Shown: one piece after another, positions 15,694-24,564 of the stretch
Position numbering within the stretch: position 1 is the first letter of the stretch
How the letters are laid out: each line of letters opens with the position of its first letter
NCBI GenBank assembly: GCA_029057985.1
Contig: JAIDYR010000008.1
Coordinates: forward strand, 1-40,118
Source of the DNA: Muribaculaceae bacterium
GTDB taxonomy: Bacteria; Bacteroidota; Bacteroidia; Bacteroidales; Muribaculaceae
Length of the DNA: 40,118 nt
Direction: 5' to 3'
Made by a program: the position numbers and the translations under genes
Notes under the pieces: generated by a model
The model's input: the letters and a program-made list of their open reading frames with translations, nothing else
Databases searched by the model: none
Told to the model about the DNA's origin: nothing

Positions 15694-17139
15694 ATGAAGA
15701 AACTTTTACTTCTTGCAACGGCTATCCTTGGTCTTGGGTCTGCAAATCAGGCTGTAGCCGCCCTTCCCCCTTCGAGCGTACCTTCCGGCGTCACTGTCAT
15801 TCCCTCTCCCGGAAGCGAGATTGATGTGACTTCTCCCGAATATACTCTCGGCGTGTCAACAATCACCCTCAGCTTCGGAGGCCGAGAGATATATCCCAAC
15901 TCTAAAAATACTGTTCCGGCAGAGCTCTATAAGAATGATTTCTCCGGCGCTCCCGTTGAGACTACCATGCGTGCCTCTGTCGACATGGAGACTATGAAGA
16001 CCTGCGGCGTGATTTTCTCCGGCGCCTGGACTTCCAACGGTCAGTATAAGATTGTCATCCCGGAGGGTATGTTTGTCTATGTAAGCGGCACTGACGCCAA
16101 CGATGAGCCCACCGGCACAGAGCCGACTCCCGGCATGACTCTCTACTATGAGATCAACACTCCCTGGTATCCTACTCCCGTCGACCAGATGGTGGTTCCC
16201 GAACTTCAGGATATCGTCCTGACTTTCCCCGGAGCATCCGAAGTGCGCATGACTTCCAAGTATAAGGCTACTTTCGGAACTCTCACCGACTATTACGGAA
16301 TCGCCTCTTCTGTAGAAGGCAATCGCCTGATCATCAAGATGAGCCAGAGCGGAGGAATCGCATCCTCATTCGATATCCCGGGCCAGTATCTTTTAGGTAT
16401 TGATCCCGGAAGTGTAGAATATGTAGTTGACGGCGTGACTAAGACTAATAATGAAGTACGTCTGACATATCATATCCATGCAGCTCCCGAACCCTCCGTA
16501 TATCCCTATGCGGATGAGGCAGTCACCGACGGCATCGAATATTTCGAAATAACTGCTCCCGACGGATTCAGCGATTCATTCTTCCTTATGAATGACAGAG
16601 TCAACAACTATCTCTATCAGGCAAATGAAATGGGCGACCTCGACAAGACTCATCCGGCAGCTCTTTGTAAAGCGCTCTGGGCTGAGTGCGATGTCGAACG
16701 TCATCAGATATATCTTGCTCTTTACGATCCTCTGACTCTTGAACCTCTCAACTTCACCCTCGACCAGGGCACATTCTTCGAGCCTAAGCCGACTGATGAA
16801 TGGAGCGTCGTTCCCGGCTCGCTGCAGCCTTGGAAGCCTCTTTACTCCGGCACATACTGCCTCCTCCTGGGTCAGGGCCTTTATAGCGGAGAATATACTT
16901 CCCAGATCCTCGGCTCAACTCCGAAATTCATCGTCTCCGAGCCTTTCCGCTTCTATTATGAGATTGAAGGCCAAGTGACTGTAGGCGTTGATAAAATCGT
17001 GAATAATGCTGAAGTTGACAGCGTGAATGTCTATACACTCTCCGGAATCCGCGTGCTCGGCAACGCGCAGAAATCAGAGCTTAAGAACCTTCCCGCCGGT
17101 TTCTACGTTGTAAACGGCAAGAAGGTCGTAGTGAAATAA
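15694..17139 (+). CDS. Secreted beta-repeat protein with C-terminal sorting-like domain (paralogue 3)
   Basis: 481 residues from ATG 15694 (a GTG two codons upstream is in frame but less likely). Signal peptide MKKLLLLATAILGLGSANQAVA, with probable cleavage after AVA. Three segments carry the signature seen in the 556 and 2590 products: GQYKIVIPEGMF, GQYLLGIDPGSV and GTYCLLLGQGLY. The C-terminus (VYTLSGIRVLGN ... GFYVVNGKKVVVK) is a close match to type A C-terminal sorting-like domains. Function unknown; surface or extracellular location inferred. The M24 peptidase gene begins only 9 bases after the stop, so read-through is likely. Confidence 0.85.
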   Translation: MKKLLLLATAILGLGSANQAVAALPPSSVPSGVTVIPSPGSEIDVTSPEYTLGVSTITLSFGGREIYPNSKNTVPAELYKNDFSGAPVETTMRASVDMETMKTCGVIFSGAWTSNGQYKIVIPEGMFVYVSGTDANDEPTGTEPTPGMTLYYEINTPWYPTPVDQMVVPELQDIVLTFPGASEVRMTSKYKATFGTLTDYYGIASSVEGNRLIIKMSQSGGIASSFDIPGQYLLGIDPGSVEYVVDGVTKTNNEVRLTYHIHAAPEPSVYPYADEAVTDGIEYFEITAPDGFSDSFFLMNDRVNNYLYQANEMGDLDKTHPAALCKALWAECDVERHQIYLALYDPLTLEPLNFTLDQGTFFEPKPTDEWSVVPGSLQPWKPLYSGTYCLLLGQGLYSGEYTSQILGSTPKFIVSEPFRFYYEIEGQVTVGVDKIVNNAEVDSVNVYTLSGIRVLGNAQKSELKNLPAGFYVVNGKKVVVK

Positions 17140-17148
17140 TCCGATTAC

Positions 17149-18351
17149 ATGCAGAATAAAGAAATCGAATTGCTTATACCGGAGCTCCGCCCTGAGGCGG
17201 GGCTCCGTTTGCAAAAGCTCCTGCCGATCATGCAGGAGCAGGGTCTGGATGCCGTACTGCTGGCATCGAGCGCCAATGTGTTTTATATGGCAGGCCGCTT
17301 CTTTCGCGGCTATGTGTATGTAAATTCCGACGGACAACGGATTTTCTTCCTCATCCGCCCGAATTGCTTCCTGACCGACGGAAAGGAAGTTATAGCCATT
17401 CGCAAGCCGGAGCTTATCCCGGATGCTCTTGCAGAGTTGGGAATCTCCATGCCGAAGAATCTCGGTCTGGAACTCGACGCATTGAGCTTCAGTGATATCG
17501 AACGCCTTAAGCGTATCTTCCCGGATGCGGCTATAGGAAATGCCTCTTCCGTCATGAGAGACTGCCGGATGACGAAGACTCCTTATGAACTTCGCCTGAT
17601 GCGTGAGGATGGCGAGCATCAGATGGCCGCCTATCGTAAGATAACCCGTCTTTATAAACGCAATATGACCGATGTCGAATTTCAAATAGAGATCGAGCGG
17701 GTGCTGCGTCTTGAGGGTAATCTCGGATTCCTGCGCACGTCGGGCAATCTTATGGAAATTAATCTCGGGTCGGTTATAAGCGGCGATAATGCCGACTCTC
17801 CGTCGCCTTATGATTTTGCGATGGGTGGCGCCGGAGTGTCGCCGGCACTGCCATGTGGCGCCAACGGCGAGATAATGAAGCCGGGCCAGACAGTCATGAT
17901 CGATATGAACGGCTGCTTCAACGGCTGGCAGACCGACATGACCAGAGTCTGGACCATAGGGGATGTGGAAGAATTGGCACGCGATGCCCATGAGTGCTCG
18001 CGCCGGATACTTCGCGAACTCGAGAAAATGGCTGTCCCCGGTGTCGAGGTGCGCGAGCTTTTTGACCGTGCAAACTCCATTGTAGAGGAAGAGGGACTGG
18101 AACAGTACTTCATGGGCCATCGCCAGCAGGCAGCCTTCATAGGCCATGGGGTCGGCATCGAGCTCAATGAATCTCCGGCGATAACACCGCGGTGCAAGGT
18201 GCTTCTCAAAGAGAATATGACTCTGGCTATAGAGCCTAAATTTGTGATTCCGGGCGTTGGGGCGGTCGGCGTTGAAAATACGTATGTCGTCACTCCCTCC
18301 GGACTCGAAAATCTTACCCCCTTCCCCGAAGAATTGACCGATCTTTTATGA
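17149..18351 (+). CDS. M24 family aminopeptidase (Xaa-Pro dipeptidase-like)
   Basis: 400 residues. An N-terminal creatinase-like domain (1-165 or so) precedes the pita-bread catalytic domain. All five metal ligands are present: Asp252 and Asp263 (IDMNGCFNGWQTDMTR), His333 (FIGHGVGIELNESP), Glu362 (LAIEPKF) and Glu376 (VGVENTYVV). This predicts an active two-metal cytosolic enzyme removing N-terminal residues next to proline. No signal peptide. It overlaps the CCA-adding enzyme gene by 4 bases (ATGA), indicating translational coupling. Confidence 0.93.
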   Translation: MQNKEIELLIPELRPEAGLRLQKLLPIMQEQGLDAVLLASSANVFYMAGRFFRGYVYVNSDGQRIFFLIRPNCFLTDGKEVIAIRKPELIPDALAELGISMPKNLGLELDALSFSDIERLKRIFPDAAIGNASSVMRDCRMTKTPYELRLMREDGEHQMAAYRKITRLYKRNMTDVEFQIEIERVLRLEGNLGFLRTSGNLMEINLGSVISGDNADSPSPYDFAMGGAGVSPALPCGANGEIMKPGQTVMIDMNGCFNGWQTDMTRVWTIGDVEELARDAHECSRRILRELEKMAVPGVEVRELFDRANSIVEEEGLEQYFMGHRQQAAFIGHGVGIELNESPAITPRCKVLLKENMTLAIEPKFVIPGVGAVGVENTYVVTPSGLENLTPFPEELTDLL

Positions 18352-19865
18352 ATCTCAAAGACAAGCTCACGCATCGCGCCTTTTCCATAGTAGGACAATC
18401 TGCCGATGAACTCGGCAGGGAGGCCTACGTCGTAGGAGGCTATGTGAGAGATATTTTTCTTGAACGCAAATCAAAAGATGTAGACTTTGTCACGGTTGGA
18501 TCCGGTATCGAACTGGCTAAGAAAGTCGCATCCAATATAGCTGCCGTCGGGCGACGGCGACCTAAACTCGCCGTGTATGCCAACTATGGCACAGCTCAGC
18601 TTCACGATGCCGACCTCGAACTCGAATTCGTAGGGGCCAGGCGGGAATCCTACCGACGCGACTCACGTAACCCAATCGTTGAGGACGGCACTCTTCAGGA
18701 CGACATGGAGCGGCGTGATTTCACGATCAACGCCATGGCAATATGCGTCAACAAGGATCGCTTTGGAGAGTTGATCGATCCATTCGGAGGTCTGGCTGAT
18801 CTTGCCAGGCGTGAAATCCGGACACCGCTTGACCCGGACGTGACCTTCTCCGATGACCCCTTGAGAATGATGCGGGCTATCAGATTCGCAACTCAACTCA
18901 ACTTCCGAATCGTTCCGGCGACGTTTCAGGCCATAAAGCGCAATCGCAACAGAATAGAGATAATCACCAAAGAGCGTATCAATGATGAGCTCGGCAAGAT
19001 AATGAGAAGTCCTAAGCCTTCGATAGGATTCATGCTTCTCGATATGACCGGCCTTTTACCTTTGATTTTCCCCGAACTATGCGAACTCAAGGGTGTGGAG
19101 AATCATGAAGGAGTAGGCCATAAGGATAATTTTCTTCATACTCTGAAAGTGCTCGACAATGTAGCTGCGAAGTCCGACAATGAATGGCTTCGCTGGGCCG
19201 CATTGCTCCATGATATAGCAAAGCCTAAAGTGAAGCGTTGGGATGCTCGTCTCGGCTGGACTTTCCATAATCACAATTATATTGGCGAGCGAATGATTCC
19301 ACGCATCTTCAAGAGGATGAAACTGCCTCAGAATGAGAAGATGAAATATGTGGCCAAACTCGTAGGGCTTCACATGCGACCTCAGAATGTGGCCGACGAA
19401 GGGGTCTCCGACAGCGGAGTGCGCAGACTCAGCACCGATGCCGGCGCCGATCTTGAAGATCTGATGACTCTTTGCGAGGCGGATATCACGTCGAAGAATC
19501 CGGAAAAAGTGCGCCGTCAGCTCGAAGGGTTCGCCAAACTGCGTAAGCGGATTGCGGAAATCAACGCGGCTGATGATTATCGCAAATGGAAGAATCCTGT
19601 CGACGGCAATATTATAAAGGATGTGTTCGGCATCGGCGATGGTCCGATACTCGGTCAGCTCAAACAGGATATAAAAGACGCCATACTTGATTGCAGAATT
19701 GAAAACTCTGTCGAAGCCGCCCTCGACTATCTTCTTCAGCTTGGAGAGTCCCGACATGAAGAGATAGAAGCTCTGGGAGGAATAGTGCCCGCGTCATGGA
19801 AAGACAGGATTAAACTTCCGGAGGGTGCGGAAGGCGAGGCTTCAGAGGCCGCGGAATTAGATTGA
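18348..19865 (+). CDS. cca: CCA-adding enzyme / tRNA nucleotidyltransferase with HD domain
   Basis: 505 residues. The class II nucleotidyltransferase head carries YVVGGYVRD (about 27-35) and DVDFV (44-48) for metal binding, and the RRDFTINAMA motif. An RNA-binding neck follows, then an HD domain with ALLHDIAKP (about 285-293). It adds or repairs the 3' CCA of tRNAs; the HD domain may give phosphohydrolase activity. This matches the tRNA-Pro in the window, whose CCA is not encoded. A homologous poly(A) polymerase role cannot be excluded from sequence but is less likely in this phylum. Confidence 0.93.
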   Translation: MNLKDKLTHRAFSIVGQSADELGREAYVVGGYVRDIFLERKSKDVDFVTVGSGIELAKKVASNIAAVGRRRPKLAVYANYGTAQLHDADLELEFVGARRESYRRDSRNPIVEDGTLQDDMERRDFTINAMAICVNKDRFGELIDPFGGLADLARREIRTPLDPDVTFSDDPLRMMRAIRFATQLNFRIVPATFQAIKRNRNRIEIITKERINDELGKIMRSPKPSIGFMLLDMTGLLPLIFPELCELKGVENHEGVGHKDNFLHTLKVLDNVAAKSDNEWLRWAALLHDIAKPKVKRWDARLGWTFHNHNYIGERMIPRIFKRMKLPQNEKMKYVAKLVGLHMRPQNVADEGVSDSGVRRLSTDAGADLEDLMTLCEADITSKNPEKVRRQLEGFAKLRKRIAEINAADDYRKWKNPVDGNIIKDVFGIGDGPILGQLKQDIKDAILDCRIENSVEAALDYLLQLGESRHEEIEALGGIVPASWKDRIKLPEGAEGEASEAAELD

Positions 19866-19912
19866 CGACTTACTAAAACTCGTTAATTTTCGCATTAAGA
19901 AAGCGGAAAAAG

Positions 19913-19943
19913 TTGCGTAATAGAATAAAAATCATTATCTTTG
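19913..19943 (+). promoter_or_regulatory. Promoter of the PpiD-like gene
   Basis: TTG at 19913-19915, 20 bases, TATCTTTG at 19936-19943. The leader contains a small hairpin (TCTCC/GGAGA around AGTT near 19970-19985). Confidence 0.8.
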
Positions 19944-20047
19944 CCCGATATTAGCGCCGATTTCGAGCTTTTCTCCAGTTGGAGAGGGGTTGGATTTTGA
20001 CGTAAAAAGGTAAGAATCAACAACGTAACAACAGCTATACATCAAGA

Positions 20048-22186
20048 ATGGCAACATTAGAGAAAATCAGAAGCAAATCAGTGTTTCTACTGGTCGTGAT
20101 TTTCGTCGCTCTCCTGGCGTTTATCCTCGGAGATGCGATCACCAACGGCCGTAACCTCTTCGGCGACCACACTAAAGTGGCCAAGATCGGAGGCGACAAA
20201 ATCGATTACCTGGATTATCAGCGTAAACGTGAAGAACTCAATCAGCAGCTTGAGCAGGCTCGTCAGCAGAATCCTGCCCAGTATGCTAACTTCGACGTGC
20301 AGCTTCTTCCGCAGATGGCGCTCAACCAGCTTATCAGCGAAAAGCTTGTAGACAACGCAGTGGAGAAACTCGGCATCCCCACGTCTTCCACAATGTTGCG
20401 TCAGTATTTGCTGGAATCTCCGCAGCCGACTCCGGAGCAGATGCAGATCGTGCGTCAGCTTCAGGCAATGAATGTCAACGTGACTTCTATGGCGCAGGCT
20501 CATGACATCATCTTCAATCCCAAGCGCAATAATCTTACCCAGGCTCAGGTAGAGCCCCTTCAGAAGGCCTGGCTCGCCATTGAAGCCGACGCCCGCAAGC
20601 AGATGGGTCGCCAGAGCTATGTGCAGCTTCTTGCCGGTACAGTTCAGGCCAACGATCTCGACCGCCAGGCTCTCTATAACGATGCAGTGCAACTGGCTCA
20701 GATAAGCCTTGCATATCGTCCTTACGGTCAGCTCGACGAGAAGAAATACCCGGTCAGCGACGCCGAACTCAAGCAGGCTTATGACGCTGAGAAGAATAAA
20801 TTCAAGGTCGAAGAGCCGACTAAGGCCATATCATTCATAGCCGTTAACGTCACTCCGAGTGATGCTGACCGAGCTGAAGCCACTCAGCTTTCAGTTAAGG
20901 CTGCTCAGGCTCTTAAGGACAGCGCGGCAAATCTCAGCAAGGATCTCCGCAAGGAGGGTCTCAGCGTTGAGAAGCGTTCACAGCGTGCTTCCGATATCCC
21001 TGCCGGCGCTCTGAGAGATTTCATTACTTCCGCCCCCAAGGATTCCGTGAAGGTCATCACTGAAAGTCTCCGCGGCTTCACTGTAGCAAAGGTAGGCCGT
21101 AAGATGGTAGAGGTTGACTCCGTTCAGCTCAACATCGTGCAGGTAGCCGGCGCTAATCTTCCGGCCAAAGTGCTTGCCCGCCTTAACGGCGGTCTGGCCG
21201 TAGACTCAGTAGCCAAAGCTTTCTCCCCCGACAGTGTGATGGTGCAGTCAGAGCAATGGATCGCCCTTTACAACGATAAGGGTAAAGTCGAAGCTCTCCA
21301 GCCGAGTCAGCTCGATTCTCTGAAGAATGCAGGCGGCAAATTTATCACTCTCATGTCGACCGGCGATGGCGCCGTGCTCGCTCAGCTTGCCAAGCAAGGC
21401 GCGGCAAAAGAGATTTACGACTATGAAGTCATCCAGTATGATCTTCATCCTTCAGCTGTCACTGTCAACAACGCGCGTACAAAACTCGAGAAATTCCTTG
21501 CGGCCAACAAGACTGCCGCTAACTTCGCCAAGAATGCGGAGAAGGAAGGCTACACAGTGCAGGAATTCGAACTCACCCAGAGCTCGAATGCAGTTCCCCG
21601 CATGCAGGGTTATAACATGTACTATCCCGATTCCCGTCAGGTTGTGCGTTGGGTGATGATCGATGGTAAGCCCGGTGAGGTATCAGGCATTTATGAATCA
21701 AAGGACGCTGCGGCTCCGGCTCTATATGTAGCTGCCGTCAACAGCGAATACAAGGATTATATCCCCATGACCAATAAAGAGGTCAAGACTTATCTGACTG
21801 AAAAGGTGCGTCGCTCGAAAGCCGGCGATGAAATGATGAAGCAGTATCAGCCGAAGACCGGTTCAATGCAGACTCTGGCATCAGCAATGGGCGTTGAGCC
21901 GACTGAAATCGATCAGTTCCGTTTCGGAATGCGCAGTGGCGTTCAGGATCCGGCAGTAGTCGGTCAGATCGCCGGATCAAAGCCCGGTCAGAAGGTAGTG
22001 CTTGTCAAGGGCGATGACGGCATCTATGGATATATCGTGAAAGGTAATTCCAAGGATGCAGCTCCTTTCGATGCAGCTACTTACGATCAGCAGTTCCAGC
22101 AGATGTTTAATCCTCAGTTCGAACAGATGATTCGCGGATCCAAAAAATTTGAAAACAATATTTATAAGTTTGAGGCCGGTGAATAA
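20048..22186 (+). CDS. PpiD/SurA-like periplasmic folding factor
   Basis: 712 residues. One N-terminal membrane anchor (FLLVVIFVALLAFILGDAI, about residues 13-31) with the rest periplasmic. The N-terminal part matches the SurA-type chaperone domain (AKIGGDKIDYLDYQRKREE, then a Gln-rich helical region, then LLPQMALNQLISEKLVDNA), as in PpiD. The middle, where a parvulin-type prolyl isomerase domain normally sits, shows no clear parvulin signature that I can read, so isomerase activity is uncertain. Likely role: chaperone for exported and outer-membrane proteins. Transcribed alone from its own promoter to a strong terminator. Confidence 0.85.
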   Translation: MATLEKIRSKSVFLLVVIFVALLAFILGDAITNGRNLFGDHTKVAKIGGDKIDYLDYQRKREELNQQLEQARQQNPAQYANFDVQLLPQMALNQLISEKLVDNAVEKLGIPTSSTMLRQYLLESPQPTPEQMQIVRQLQAMNVNVTSMAQAHDIIFNPKRNNLTQAQVEPLQKAWLAIEADARKQMGRQSYVQLLAGTVQANDLDRQALYNDAVQLAQISLAYRPYGQLDEKKYPVSDAELKQAYDAEKNKFKVEEPTKAISFIAVNVTPSDADRAEATQLSVKAAQALKDSAANLSKDLRKEGLSVEKRSQRASDIPAGALRDFITSAPKDSVKVITESLRGFTVAKVGRKMVEVDSVQLNIVQVAGANLPAKVLARLNGGLAVDSVAKAFSPDSVMVQSEQWIALYNDKGKVEALQPSQLDSLKNAGGKFITLMSTGDGAVLAQLAKQGAAKEIYDYEVIQYDLHPSAVTVNNARTKLEKFLAANKTAANFAKNAEKEGYTVQEFELTQSSNAVPRMQGYNMYYPDSRQVVRWVMIDGKPGEVSGIYESKDAAAPALYVAAVNSEYKDYIPMTNKEVKTYLTEKVRRSKAGDEMMKQYQPKTGSMQTLASAMGVEPTEIDQFRFGMRSGVQDPAVVGQIAGSKPGQKVVLVKGDDGIYGYIVKGNSKDAAPFDAATYDQQFQQMFNPQFEQMIRGSKKFENNIYKFEAGE

Positions 22187-22227
22187 TTCCGACCGCAAAT
22201 AGAAGAATAGTTATAGAAGTTTATGAA

Positions 22228-22262
22228 ATAGTGCCGACCGAATGGTCGGCACTATTTTTTTT
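22228..22262 (+). terminator. Terminator after the PpiD-like gene
   Basis: Perfect 12-base arms ATAGTGCCGACC/GGTCGGCACTAT around GAAT, followed by a run of T. Confidence 0.95.
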
Positions 22263-22271
22263 CAATATATT

Positions 22272-22301
22272 TTGAGGGTTGATGGAAAATTGTTAAATTT
22301 G
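22272..22301 (+). promoter_or_regulatory. Promoter of the lipid-gene block
   Basis: TTG at 22272-22274, 19 bases, TAAATTTG at 22294-22301, 31 bases before pgpA. The next clear promoter found downstream is that of the inositol-phosphate synthase (31387). Confidence 0.8.
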
Positions 22302-22332
22302 TGGATTAGATTGATTCATTATTTAACCCGAA

Positions 22333-22860
22333 ATGAAATACCTCAAGGATACGCATCCGAAGAATATCGCGGGGAAGCCGTTTCCATGGTTCCCGAAATT
22401 GATAGCTACAGGATTCGGAGTCGGCTTTTTGCCGCTCGCGCCCGGGACATGGGGCTCGATATTTGCAATTGCGGTCTGGTTGCCCTTATATATATGGTGC
22501 TCATGGACAGTCACTTTTGCAGTGACCTTATGTGCGATTATATTTTATATGATAGCGGGGACGTGGGCCAGTACTGAAGCAGAGAAATATTGGGGGAAGG
22601 ATCCGGTGATAGCGTGCGCAGACGAAGTGGTCGGCCAATGGATATCGTTGTTGCCCTTGAGTGCAGGAGTAGCGTTCTGTCCGTGGTGGATGATATTGAT
22701 ATCGCTCGCGTTGTTCCGTTTCTTCGATATTTTCAAGCCGCTGGGGATTCGAAGCCTTGAGAAGCTGCCGGGAGGCATAGGCATGATGGCCGATGATGTC
22801 TTGGCCGGAATCTATTCCGCTTTTATTCTCGTCTGCATTAATCTATTTTTCGGCGTATGA
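22333..22860 (+). CDS. pgpA: PgpA-family phosphatase (phosphatidylglycerophosphatase A or PI-phosphate phosphatase)
   Basis: 175 residues, four hydrophobic segments. PgpA signatures are clear: FGVGFLPLAPGTWGS (28-42), ADEVVGQWI with its acidic pair, FRFFDIFKPLGI, and LPGGIGMMADDVLAGIYSA, where the Asp pair binds Mg. The family removes the phosphate from phosphatidylglycerophosphate. In the known Bacteroides inositol-lipid cluster, a phosphatase turns phosphatidylinositol phosphate into phosphatidylinositol. Here it directly precedes a CDP-alcohol phosphatidyltransferase and an AUR1-like gene, so that second role is the better guess. First gene after a strong promoter. Confidence 0.88.
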   Translation: MKYLKDTHPKNIAGKPFPWFPKLIATGFGVGFLPLAPGTWGSIFAIAVWLPLYIWCSWTVTFAVTLCAIIFYMIAGTWASTEAEKYWGKDPVIACADEVVGQWISLLPLSAGVAFCPWWMILISLALFRFFDIFKPLGIRSLEKLPGGIGMMADDVLAGIYSAFILVCINLFFGV

Positions 22861-22936
22861 TAATTACTTTTCAGTGCCCGATAGATAAATGTCATGAAAG
22901 ATCTTATAAAGATGTAATATAGTCATTGATATAGAT

Positions 22937-23617
22937 ATGAGTGTGAAAGATACAGCAAAGTCAACCCGCGACGCTCTCCAGCATGGTATCTATTGCGTCA
23001 TTAATCCTTTTGTGAGGTTGCTTATAAAGTGTGGGGTTACGCCTAATATGGTGACGACGATCGGAATGCTCGGTCAGGTTGCCGGAGCGGCGTTGCTTAT
23101 CCGTGCCGGCTTCGTAGCCGGGCGGACAGGGATGGTGCCTTATAATCTTGTGACGTTGGCGGGAATTGTCATCATAGCTTTCTCTTTGTTTGATATGCTC
23201 GACGGCCAGGTTGCGCGATTGGGGAATATGGCCTCTAAGTTCGGTGCGATGTATGATTCCGTGCTCGACCGCTATTGCGAACTTATAAGCCTGGGAGGCG
23301 TAGCCTATTATTTCATGCAATTCGGGGAACTATGGCCCGCACTCATTACATATATGGCAGTCATCGGCTCCCTGCTCGTCAGCTATGTCAGAGCGAGAGC
23401 GGAAGGGCTCGGCATAGAATGTAAGGTCGGCTTCATGCAGCGCCCGGAGCGGGTCGTGGTGACGTGTATCGGAGTCATCGCTACCGGGATAGCGGGAGAG
23501 TGTGGTGCGGAATGGGCCAATTGGATTCTCATCATAGCAATGACAGTAATCGCAGTATTCGCCAATATGACAGCGGCAGCGCGCATTCAGCATTGCCGTC
23601 GTGCAATGCAACAGTGA
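22937..23617 (+). CDS. CDP-alcohol phosphatidyltransferase, probable phosphatidylinositol-phosphate synthase
   Basis: 226 residues with about six membrane helices. The complete family motif is present: D86xxD89G90xxAR, then Gly103xxxD107xxxD111 (DMLDGQVAR ... FGAMYDSVLD). These residues bind CDP and two metals, so it should be active. It would transfer a phosphatidyl group from CDP-diacylglycerol to an alcohol. Its place between a PgpA-type phosphatase and an AUR1-like enzyme, with inositol-phosphate synthase in the same locus, suggests inositol phosphate as acceptor. Phosphatidylglycerophosphate synthase is the main alternative. It is separated from pgpA by 76 bases and followed after one base by the next start codon. 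Confidence 0.85.
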   Translation: MSVKDTAKSTRDALQHGIYCVINPFVRLLIKCGVTPNMVTTIGMLGQVAGAALLIRAGFVAGRTGMVPYNLVTLAGIVIIAFSLFDMLDGQVARLGNMASKFGAMYDSVLDRYCELISLGGVAYYFMQFGELWPALITYMAVIGSLLVSYVRARAEGLGIECKVGFMQRPERVVVTCIGVIATGIAGECGAEWANWILIIAMTVIAVFANMTAAARIQHCRRAMQQ

Positions 23618-23618
23618 T

Positions 23619-24563
23619 ATGGGATATCAGAGTCCGAAATTCAGAGAATCGCTATGGTGTGTCGTCGGGTTGGGATTATGGCTGACTGTCACATCCCTTT
23701 TCATCGGATTCCGACCGGAGCATGTCGTAATGGCCTTGGTCATAAGCAGCCTCTTCTTTGCGCTTCCGGCATCGCGCAGGCTCGTAGTGGCGCTGTTACC
23801 CTTTATATTGTTCGGCATATCTTACGACTGGATGAATCTTCTTCCGAATTATGAAGTCAATCCTATTGATGTAAAGGGACTTTATGACACGGAGAAGGAA
23901 CTGTTCGGAATCGCCGGGTCTGAAGGGGTTCTTCTGACTCCCAATGAGTATTGGGCGCAGCATAGATCCGGCGTGATGGATTTTATGGCAGGGATTTTCT
24001 ATCTCTGCTGGGTGCCGCTTCCTATATTCTATGGACTATGGCTTTACTTCAGTGGCAAGACGAAATGGTATCTGCACTTTGCAGTCGTATTCCTTCTGGT
24101 CAATCTTCTCGGATTCGCCGGCTATTATATTCATCCTGCGGCGCCGCCATGGTATGTGGCATTGCATGGATTTGAAGCCGTCACGGGGACTCCCGGCGAC
24201 GTGGCCGGACTCGGAGCTTTCGATGAAATGACCGGATTGGGAATATTTAATTCCCTGTATGCCCGCAATGCAAATGTGTTTGCGGCAATGCCCTCGCTCC
24301 ATTCTGCCTATACTTTTGTAGCCTTCATTTATTCGCTTAGGGCCGGGAGTAGCGCGGTTTGGAAATTAATTTTAGGAATAGTGACTCTTGGCATCTGGTT
24401 TACGGCCGTCTATACCTCACATCATTATGTACTTGATGTATTGGGAGGAATAGGTGTTAGTCTGTTGGGTTACGCTCTGTTTGAATATGTCCTGATGCGC
24501 ATCCCCGCGTTTAAAAGATGGATGGAGCGATATGCCGGATATGTCGAAGTTAAAAGAAATTGA
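23619..24563 (+). CDS. AUR1-like PAP2-superfamily enzyme, probable inositol phosphorylceramide synthase
   Basis: 314 residues from ATG 23619; an upstream in-frame ATG at 23601 would overlap the preceding gene. Six or more membrane segments. Motifs in AUR1 order: YYIHPAAPPWY (169-179), AAMPSLHSAYTF (222-233, His228) and YTSHHYVLDVLGG (265-277, His269 and Asp273). These match inositol phosphorylceramide synthases more closely than plain lipid phosphatases. It would move phosphoinositol from phosphatidylinositol onto ceramide or dihydroceramide in the inner membrane, consistent with sphingolipid-making Bacteroidales. Tightly linked to the upstream phosphatidyltransferase. Confidence 0.83.
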   Translation: MGYQSPKFRESLWCVVGLGLWLTVTSLFIGFRPEHVVMALVISSLFFALPASRRLVVALLPFILFGISYDWMNLLPNYEVNPIDVKGLYDTEKELFGIAGSEGVLLTPNEYWAQHRSGVMDFMAGIFYLCWVPLPIFYGLWLYFSGKTKWYLHFAVVFLLVNLLGFAGYYIHPAAPPWYVALHGFEAVTGTPGDVAGLGAFDEMTGLGIFNSLYARNANVFAAMPSLHSAYTFVAFIYSLRAGSSAVWKLILGIVTLGIWFTAVYTSHHYVLDVLGGIGVSLLGYALFEYVLMRIPAFKRWMERYAGYVEVKRN

Positions 24564-24564
24564 T

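Noticed and set aside
17074..18147. 357-codon minus-strand frame
   Set aside because: Mirror of the M24 peptidase gene, whose five metal ligands are all present on the plus strand.
19077..19757. 226-codon minus-strand frame
   Set aside because: Antisense to the HD-domain half of the CCA-adding enzyme; composition is a shadow of that gene.
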